DNA of 56,914 nucleotides from JAUXLW01 sp964195005 (GTDB taxonomy: Bacteria > Actinomycetota > Acidimicrobiia > Spongiisociales > SHLN01), in assembly GCA_964195005.1 (NCBI GenBank), contig CAXMOO010000089.1, forward strand, positions 1 to 56,914, written 5' to 3'. Shown in pieces: positions 51,660 to 56,914 of this stretch. Every line of letters begins with the position of its first letter. The first letter of the stretch is position 1. The notes under the pieces are model-generated. The model was not told the origin of the DNA and ran no database searches. It saw only the letters and a program-made list of their open reading frames with translations. The translations under genes and the position numbers were made by a program.

Positions 51660-51702
51660 CCCCTCCTCGCCTTCGCTTCGCTCAAGCGGTCCTCCCCCAG
51701 GA
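51660..51702 (+). repeat. Dispersed repeat B, copy 2
   Basis: 43 bases, inverted relative to 19623-19665 and identical to it but for one base. It lies between the convergent methyltransferase-like and Nfu-type genes. A GGGAGCAGCTCCC palindrome stands just before it at about 51630. Confidence 0.85.
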
Positions 51703-51729
51703 TGACAAAGAGGTCTCGGATGGAAGCTT

Positions 51730-51984
51730 CTATCTGAAGCGCTCCTCGAGGATTTGTTTGGCCTCCTCAGCGATAACGGCCCAATCGCCATCGGGGCCGC
51801 GGGTGAGCGTCACGAAGTCTGATGTCATGAAGACGCTCGTCACTCCCGGCAGGTTGGCCAACGCCTGGGCCGTAGGATCATCCGATTCCTGGCCGGCAAC
51901 GACGGTGGTTGGCCCCCCAACGTCCTGGCCGACGGTGAATTTGAGGGCGTTGGGGTTCGGCGTTTGCTCGATGCTCACTGGCAT
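51730..51984 (-). CDS. Stand-alone Nfu/NifU N-terminal-type domain protein
   Basis: 84 residues. It opens with IEQTPNPNALKFTVGQDV, the signature of the Nfu N-terminal domain, and continues ALANLPGVTSVFMTSDFVTLTR and EEAKQILEERF. The cysteine-bearing NifU-like C-terminal domain of full Nfu proteins is absent, so it cannot hold a cluster by the usual CxxC. It may assist Fe-S assembly as a partner. It is divergent from moaA, whose product needs two clusters. Confidence 0.85.
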   Translation of the reverse strand: MPVSIEQTPNPNALKFTVGQDVGGPTTVVAGQESDDPTAQALANLPGVTSVFMTSDFVTLTRGPDGDWAVIAEEAKQILEERFR

Positions 51985-52026
51985 GGCCCCATGGTAACCG
52001 GCGGGTGGTAGTTGTCGGATAAGAGT

Positions 52027-52032
52027 TAGCCT
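52027..52032 (+). promoter_or_regulatory. -10-like box deciding the moaA start
   Basis: TAGCCT stands directly before GTG 52033 and 6 bases before ATG 52039. The usual spacing in this window favours the ATG. Confidence 0.45.
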
Positions 52033-52038
52033 GTGGTC

Positions 52039-53034
52039 ATGCTCGACACAATGCAACGGCCCTTGCAGGATCTGAGGATCTCGGTTACCGACCGGTGCAA
52101 CTTCCGATGTGGCTATTGCATGCCTAGAGAGATCTTCAACCGTGAGTATCAGTTCCTGGCTCGCGATCAGCTTTTGAGTTTTGAAGAGATCACCCGGGTG
52201 GCGCGAATCCTGGTTGAGAAGGGTGTGTCCAAGATCCGTCTCACAGGCGGTGAGCCCCTGCTGCGTGCCCAGCTGGAACGGTTGGTCGAGATGCTCGCCT
52301 TTGATGATGTGGACCTCACTCTCACCACCAACGGCTCGTTTCTGTCCCGTAAAGCGCAGGTACTGGCGGATGCCGGGCTGACGCGAGTGACGGTGAGCCT
52401 CGACTCCCTCGATGATGACGTTTTCCAAACGATGAATGACGTCGAGTTCCCGGTGGCGGGTGTCCTGGAGGGTCTCGAGGCCGCCAGTGCTGCGGGTCTG
52501 GGCCCCATCAAGATAAACGCCGTCGTGAAACGCGGTGTGAACGACCACACGATTCTGGAAATGGCACGGCATTTCAAGAACACCAGCCACATCTTGCGGT
52601 TCATCGAGTTCATGGACGTGGGGCACACGAATGGCTGGCGCCTCGATGACGTAGTGCCTGCCGCCGAGATTCTGGCGACGATTGCCGCCGAGCTGCCGTG
52701 CGAGCCTGTGGAGCCCAACTACACCGGTGAAGTGGCCCGTCGCTATCGCTTTCTGGACGGAACCGGGGAGTTCGGGATCATCTCGTCTGTCAGTCAGCCC
52801 TTCTGTGGCAACTGCACCCGTTTGCGGCTGTCGGCCGAGGGAGTTCTCTACACCTGTCTTTTTGCGACGGATGGGAACGATATCCGAGCCATTCTGCGGG
52901 AAGGGGCGTCGGATGAGGATCTGGCGAGTTTCGTCGACAACGTTTGGAAGGCCCGCACCGACCGGTATTCCGAACTGCGCTCATCTCAAACCAGCGGGCT
53001 CGACAAAGTCGAGATGAGTTACATCGGCGGCTGA
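52039..53034 (+). CDS. moaA: GTP 3',8-cyclase MoaA
   Basis: 331 residues from the ATG at 52039. The radical-SAM cluster is bound by Cys20, Cys24 and Cys27 (TDRCNFRCGYC), and the second, GTP-binding cluster by FCGNC and YTC near the C-terminus. GGEPLLR and the closing Gly-Gly needed for activity are present. The enzyme starts molybdenum cofactor synthesis by turning GTP into cyclic 3',8-dihydro-GTP. No other mo- genes lie in the window. Confidence 0.95.
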   Translation: MLDTMQRPLQDLRISVTDRCNFRCGYCMPREIFNREYQFLARDQLLSFEEITRVARILVEKGVSKIRLTGGEPLLRAQLERLVEMLAFDDVDLTLTTNGSFLSRKAQVLADAGLTRVTVSLDSLDDDVFQTMNDVEFPVAGVLEGLEAASAAGLGPIKINAVVKRGVNDHTILEMARHFKNTSHILRFIEFMDVGHTNGWRLDDVVPAAEILATIAAELPCEPVEPNYTGEVARRYRFLDGTGEFGIISSVSQPFCGNCTRLRLSAEGVLYTCLFATDGNDIRAILREGASDEDLASFVDNVWKARTDRYSELRSSQTSGLDKVEMSYIGG

Positions 53035-53040
53035 CCCGGG

Positions 53041-53889
53041 CTACATGGGTCTGATCACGTGCCTGCGAACCCACGACGCGGTGGGTATGGCGATGATCCC
53101 CGCCCACAGCGGGCTCAGAGCGGGAGCGATGGGCCCACCGGGGTATAAGAACCCGGCTATCAGCACCGCTGCCACCAGGAGGCGAGCTGCCAGCACGCGG
53201 TTCTCGGCCAGCTGCTCCTTGCGAAAGTCACCCCGGGCTGTTGGTGGCCGCACCATGAGGAGCGCGGCCGCCACCGCCATCAGAACGATCGCCCCGCCGA
53301 TCCATTCTCCAACGGTCGGGGCTTCCCTGGCAAGATCGTCTGCCCACCAGGCGGCCGCTGCAACGGCGGCGACGGTCATCAATGTTGCCGTATAGAGGCT
53401 CCTGCTTGGTCCAGATGGATACAGGATGCGATCGGCGAATACGGCCAGGATCAACGCACCGGCGGCAGGCCAGTTCTCGGGCTGTGATCCAAGGTATGCG
53501 GAACCACCCACAAGGAGCGCTCCATCGAACCAACTTGGTGAGAGCCCGGTGGTGCGGACCACGATCCGGGCGGCAGCCAGTACGGCTATTGAACCGCTGA
53601 TAGAAGGTGGGCCGAGAATGAAGAATGGCAGTATTACCAGGGGCGCCATTGCCGCGGAAGCCGGTTCATCGGGGTCGAGCTCCCGGCCCAGTGCCCAGGC
53701 GAGAAACACTCCGACCAGAACTCGAAGGGCCCAAAACCAGGGCTCGTCGCCGGTTGTGCTGAGCCGCCAAAACAGTGTGGCGATCGCGGCTAGTCCGGCA
53801 ACGACGAGCGCGTAGCGGTTCGATCTATCGCGCAGGTCGATCGTCCGTGCGATGCCGGTGGTGATTCGGGGTCTTTTTGATGAAGCCAT
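53041..53889 (-). CDS. Polytopic membrane protein, function unknown
   Basis: 282 residues with about eight hydrophobic segments, for example ALVVAGLAAIATLFW, ALRVLVGVFLAWALG and AAGALILAVFADRILY. A short basic N-terminus and loops with DPDEPASAA and RPPTARGDFRKEQLAENR lie between spans. No transporter motif is recognised. It converges on moaA seven bases away and is divergent from the channel-like gene. Confidence 0.7.
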   Translation of the reverse strand: MASSKRPRITTGIARTIDLRDRSNRYALVVAGLAAIATLFWRLSTTGDEPWFWALRVLVGVFLAWALGRELDPDEPASAAMAPLVILPFFILGPPSISGSIAVLAAARIVVRTTGLSPSWFDGALLVGGSAYLGSQPENWPAAGALILAVFADRILYPSGPSRSLYTATLMTVAAVAAAAWWADDLAREAPTVGEWIGGAIVLMAVAAALLMVRPPTARGDFRKEQLAENRVLAARLLVAAVLIAGFLYPGGPIAPALSPLWAGIIAIPTASWVRRHVIRPM

Positions 53890-53961
53890 TCGGGTGAGCT
53901 AAAAGCTAGTGGGCACAGTGCACGGAGGGAGCTCTGCTCTCGAAGGGCGTAACCTGCCACC

Positions 53962-55068
53962 GTGGTCATGTTGCGATTTGCCATTTACATTTTGGGTCTG
54001 GCGCTGGTTGCCGGGACGTTGCTGTCGGTGACCAGGACGGTGGTGCTTCCCCGCAGCGCCCAGAGCCTGCTGGGGCGAATGGTTTTCCGTTCGGTAAGTG
54101 CGGTTTTCAGGATTATTGCCGGCGAGCGAAGCTCCTTCGCCTGGCGCGACCAGGTGATGGCGCTGCTAGCCCCGATTGGCTTGCTGACGCTGATTGTGGT
54201 TTGGGTGATCCTGGTTTTGATTGGCTATATGGGGATGTTCTGGGCGGTGCAGGACCAGGGCTGGTCGGAGGCATTCTTCATCAGCGGCTCTTCGCTTCTC
54301 ACTCTGGGATTCGCCGGAGCCGAGACCTTCTGGGAGCGGCTTCTCGCTTTCACCGAGGCGACTATCGGCCTCGGTCTGGTGGCTTTGCTCATTTCCTTCT
54401 TCCCTGCCCTCTATTCCAACTTTCAGCGCCGCGAACGCAAAGTCGGCGAGCTCGAAGTTCGGGCCGGCACTCCGCCGTCGGCGGTCGTCTTTGTACGTCG
54501 TCATCACGCCATCGGCTGGCTCGGCGACATGCGCCGAGTATGGCTCGACTGGGAGGCCTGGTTTCTCGACATACAGGAAAGTCACACGTCCTACCCGGCG
54601 TTGAACTTTTTTCGGTCGCCGATGCCCGACCATCATTGGGTCACGGCCGCAGGCACAGTCCTGGACTCGGCGGGGCTGGTAGTGGCAGCTTGCGATCTTC
54701 CGGATCAGCCGGAAGCGCAAGTCTGCATTCGCGCCGGCTTCATCGCGCTGAGACGAGTCGCCGACTTTTTCGGGATCGAATACGACCCCGATCCGGCACC
54801 CGACGACCCCATCAGTATCAGCCGAACCGAGTTCGACGAAGCATACGCTGCGCTGGCTGAAGCTGGGGTGCCGCTCAAGCCCGACATCGATCAGGCCTGG
54901 ACAGATTGGGCCGGCTGGAGGGTGAACTATGACACCGTGCTGCTCGACCTGGCAGAGCTGACAATGGCGCCATACGCTCCGTGGACTGCCGACCGTTCTA
55001 GTCCCCGGCACGTACAGCCCCGGTTGCGTCGCTGGGGCAAGCGGGTCGCCGTCAAACTCACGCCCTAA
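53962..55068 (+). CDS. Two-span channel-like membrane protein with long soluble domain
   Basis: 368 residues from a GTG with TAACCT 6 bases upstream. Hydrophobic segments lie at about residues 5-25, 68-95 and 123-145. Between the last two, SGSSLLTLGFAG (residues 108-119) resembles a K+ channel pore loop, with TLGF (114-117) in place of TVGYG/TVGFG. The soluble C-terminus (about 150-368) has no RCK motif and is rich in Trp and acidic residues. The filter resemblance is suggestive only; the rest is unknown. Confidence 0.65.
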   Translation: MVMLRFAIYILGLALVAGTLLSVTRTVVLPRSAQSLLGRMVFRSVSAVFRIIAGERSSFAWRDQVMALLAPIGLLTLIVVWVILVLIGYMGMFWAVQDQGWSEAFFISGSSLLTLGFAGAETFWERLLAFTEATIGLGLVALLISFFPALYSNFQRRERKVGELEVRAGTPPSAVVFVRRHHAIGWLGDMRRVWLDWEAWFLDIQESHTSYPALNFFRSPMPDHHWVTAAGTVLDSAGLVVAACDLPDQPEAQVCIRAGFIALRRVADFFGIEYDPDPAPDDPISISRTEFDEAYAALAEAGVPLKPDIDQAWTDWAGWRVNYDTVLLDLAELTMAPYAPWTADRSSPRHVQPRLRRWGKRVAVKLTP

Positions 55069-55151
55069 CGAGAGAAGGCCCGCCGAGGCCGCTCTTCAGG
55101 ATCGCCGGGACCGGGCGGCCCCTTGCATGGTGCCGTTACCCGGTCACATCG

Positions 55152-56258
55152 CTACATAACCGCTCGCAACGCCTGAATGAATCGCAACGCGTTCTCCTTG
55201 CGAGCGCCGAAGCCCATCAGCCCGATTCGCCAGATCTTGCCGGCATATTCCCCGAGGCCCCCACCGATTTCGATGTCCATGTCGTTGAGCAGCACCTGCC
55301 GCAAGTCGTCTTTGACGCCCGGGGGAAGCCGGGCCGAGGTCAAATGCGGTAAGCGATAGTCCTCGGCGGCGAACAAATCGAAACCCATGTCGACCAGCTC
55401 ACCCTGCAGGAACTCGCCGACCTCACGATGCCGGTTCCAGCGCTCTTCGAGGCCCTCTTGCAGCACGAGGCGGAGACCCTCCCACAGTCCGTAGATCATC
55501 GAAATCGGTGCAGTGTGATGGTACGAACGGGAAGCCTCGCCGTCTTCCCAGTATTGGCGAATCATCGAGACATCGAAGTACCACGATTGCACCGGCATGG
55601 TGCGATCGGCGACGGATTGCAGGGCGCGGCTGGAGAAAGTTATTGGTGCGAGCCCGGGGGGAACACTGAGACACATCTGAGTGGCGGAGAAGCAGACGTC
55701 GATACCCCATTTGTCGACCTCGAGGGGGACACCTCCCAACCCGGTAACGGAGTCGACAATCAGCAGCGGCGCCGGGCCGATCTCGCGCCGTATCAGTTCG
55801 ACCGGCGTGTGGGCTCCGGTCGAGGTTTCTGCCTGGACCACAGCCACCGCCTTGGCGTTCTGTTCCCGGGCCACCTTGCCGAGCTCTTCGGCGTCGGTGA
55901 TGGCGCCCCAGGGGGCGTCAACCGTCGTTACCGCCGCGCCGACCCTGGCGGCGGCATCGGCCATACGGGCGCCGAACAGACCGTTGACGCCGACAACGAT
56001 CGAGTCTCCCGGCTCCAGAATATTGACGACTGCCGCCTCCATCCCGGCGCTACCGGTGCCCGGGATCGGAAAGGTGAGGCGATTGCGAGTGCGAAACACC
56101 TGGCGCAGATGCTCGGCCGTCTGGTCCATGATTCGAACGAACTCCGGATCGAGGTGGCCGACCACGGGCTTGGTCATTGCCCGGAGGACGCTGGGCTCGA
56201 CCGGCGAAGGCCCGGGGCCGAGCAGCAGCCGGTGGGGAGGTGTGAGCGGGGACTTCAT
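55152..56258 (-). CDS. Class V aminotransferase (alanine-glyoxylate type) lacking the PLP lysine
   Basis: 368 residues. The family blocks are clear: LLGPGPSPVEPSVL, GTGSAGMEAAVVNIL, HTPVELIRREIG, LLIVDSVTGLGGVPLEVD, and FSATQMCLSVPPGLAPITF. In alanine- and serine-glyoxylate aminotransferases the residue after TQ or SQ is the lysine that holds PLP; here it is Met195 (ATG). The change from AAG is one base. The rest of the gene is intact, including the C-terminal GGLGEYAGKIWRIGLMGF. It may be non-catalytic, use another lysine, or reflect a base error. Confidence 0.85.
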   Translation of the reverse strand: MKSPLTPPHRLLLGPGPSPVEPSVLRAMTKPVVGHLDPEFVRIMDQTAEHLRQVFRTRNRLTFPIPGTGSAGMEAAVVNILEPGDSIVVGVNGLFGARMADAAARVGAAVTTVDAPWGAITDAEELGKVAREQNAKAVAVVQAETSTGAHTPVELIRREIGPAPLLIVDSVTGLGGVPLEVDKWGIDVCFSATQMCLSVPPGLAPITFSSRALQSVADRTMPVQSWYFDVSMIRQYWEDGEASRSYHHTAPISMIYGLWEGLRLVLQEGLEERWNRHREVGEFLQGELVDMGFDLFAAEDYRLPHLTSARLPPGVKDDLRQVLLNDMDIEIGGGLGEYAGKIWRIGLMGFGARKENALRFIQALRAVM

Positions 56259-56294
56259 TACGGAGACGGTACCAGGCGTCGTTATTGTGATTCG

Positions 56295-56914
56295 ATGGAG
56301 CTGAGAGATCGGGTTGTGGTGGTCACCGGGGCGGGAAGCGGGATCGGGGCGGCGTTGGCCCGGCGCTTCCATAGGGCGGGCGCGCGACTGGTGGCGGTAG
56401 CGGACATCGATGTCGAATCGGCCCGGGGAGTAGCTGAGGGCATAGGTGGCCTCGCGTTCGGGCTCGATGTCGCCGACGGGAACGCGGTGGCGGTAATGGT
56501 GGAGGAGATCACCGCCGAACACGGCCCCATCGACCTCTTTTGTGCCAACGCCGGCATCGCGGTCGGTGGCGGTGTCGAGGCTGGCGATGAAGCGTGGCAA
56601 CGCATCTGGGAGGTCAACGTGATGTCCCAGGTCTATGCCGCCCGGGCAGTGCTGCCGCAGATGATCGCCCGCGGCGAGGGTTACCTGCTGCTGACGGCCT
56701 CTGCCGCCGGCTTGCTCACACAACTCGACGCCGCTCCATACTCCGTTACCAAGCACGCATCGGTCGCCCTGGCCGAGTGGCTGGCCATCACCCACGCCGG
56801 GGATGGAATCAGGGTGTCTTGCCTGTGCCCGCAGTTTGTCAACACTCCCATGGCCGAGGCGGCTTCCATCACTCCCGGGTCTGCCGCCTGGGTTCAGAGC
56901 GTTCTCATCGAGCC
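56295..56914 (+). CDS. Short-chain dehydrogenase/reductase, N-terminal part
   Basis: 206 codons up to the window end, so the C-terminus is missing. VVVTGAGSGIGAALARRF is the NAD(P) motif, ADIDV favours NAD, NAGIAVGG is the structural motif, and catalytic Ser, Tyr and Lys appear in TASAAGLL and YSVTKHAS. CPQFVNTPM matches the family's PG-type segment. The substrate is unknown; it is divergent from the aminotransferase with 36 bases between. Confidence 0.9.
   Translation, partial: MELRDRVVVVTGAGSGIGAALARRFHRAGARLVAVADIDVESARGVAEGIGGLAFGLDVADGNAVAVMVEEITAEHGPIDLFCANAGIAVGGGVEAGDEAWQRIWEVNVMSQVYAARAVLPQMIARGEGYLLLTASAAGLLTQLDAAPYSVTKHASVALAEWLAITHAGDGIRVSCLCPQFVNTPMAEAASITPGSAAWVQSVLIE

Overview
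The window looks like an ordinary chromosomal stretch of a high-GC actinobacterium, probably an uncultured Acidimicrobiia-like lineage. The evidence is a WhiB regulator, the actinobacterial dnaX-ybaB-recR and lysC-asd order, lipoproteins and exoproteins with long threonine linkers, and secreted proteins carrying GDWDGDG-type repeats. Many genes have a TAnnnT box 6-9 bases before the start codon, as expected for leaderless transcripts. No phage, plasmid, IS transposase or CRISPR array is visible.

Layout. 1-6 kb: end of a PPK2 gene, two lipoproteins, a GNAT acetyltransferase, a Tam-like methyltransferase, a small membrane protein, a VOC protein and a cyclase-TPR protein. 6.1-8.3 kb: DUF2237 protein, OsmC protein, a methyltransferase interrupted by an in-frame TGA, and a zinc ribbon. 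8.3-16.6 kb: aminotransferase, large hybrid histidine kinase, subtilase, dodecin, rhomboid protease. 16.9-19.6 kb: dnaX, ybaB, recR. 19.6-20.1 kb: a repeat-filled gap. 20-25 kb: thiolase, methylmalonyl-CoA epimerase, a small carboxylase-epsilon-like protein, sensor kinase, PHP phosphoesterase, cyclophilin. 25-32 kb: lysC-asd, tRNA-Pro, CNNM transporter, receiver protein, NfeD, WhiB. 32-37 kb: selB and selA, divergent from a fused pabB-pabC. 37-46 kb: MBL hydrolase, M23 peptidase, hydrolase-cyclase fusion, CHRD exoprotein, Mrp and IscA-type Fe-S genes, RidA, ASCH protein, type II glutamine synthetase. 46.6-49.1 kb: folate genes (SDR, folB, folK-folE). 49-56.9 kb: hydrolase, membrane proteins, Nfu-type domain, moaA, a channel-like protein, a class V aminotransferase without its lysine, and a partial SDR.

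The most interesting observation joins two distant regions. The genome encodes selenocysteine insertion proteins (selA-selB). About 25 kb away a methyltransferase gene has a single in-frame TGA directly after a cysteine codon. It is followed at the spacing expected of a bacterial SECIS by a six-pair hairpin with a G in the second loop position, and then by 136 more open codons that carry the rest of the fold. This is a candidate selenoprotein with a Cys-Sec pair.

A second thread is a family of short palindromic repeats. Two related 76-89 bp elements, next to the thiolase gene and folB, are each flanked by direct copies (37 and 44 bp) of the neighbouring gene end. At folB the element appears to supply the present ribosome-binding site and start codon. 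Other repeats of similar kind occur after recR, after pabB-pabC and before the Nfu-type gene.
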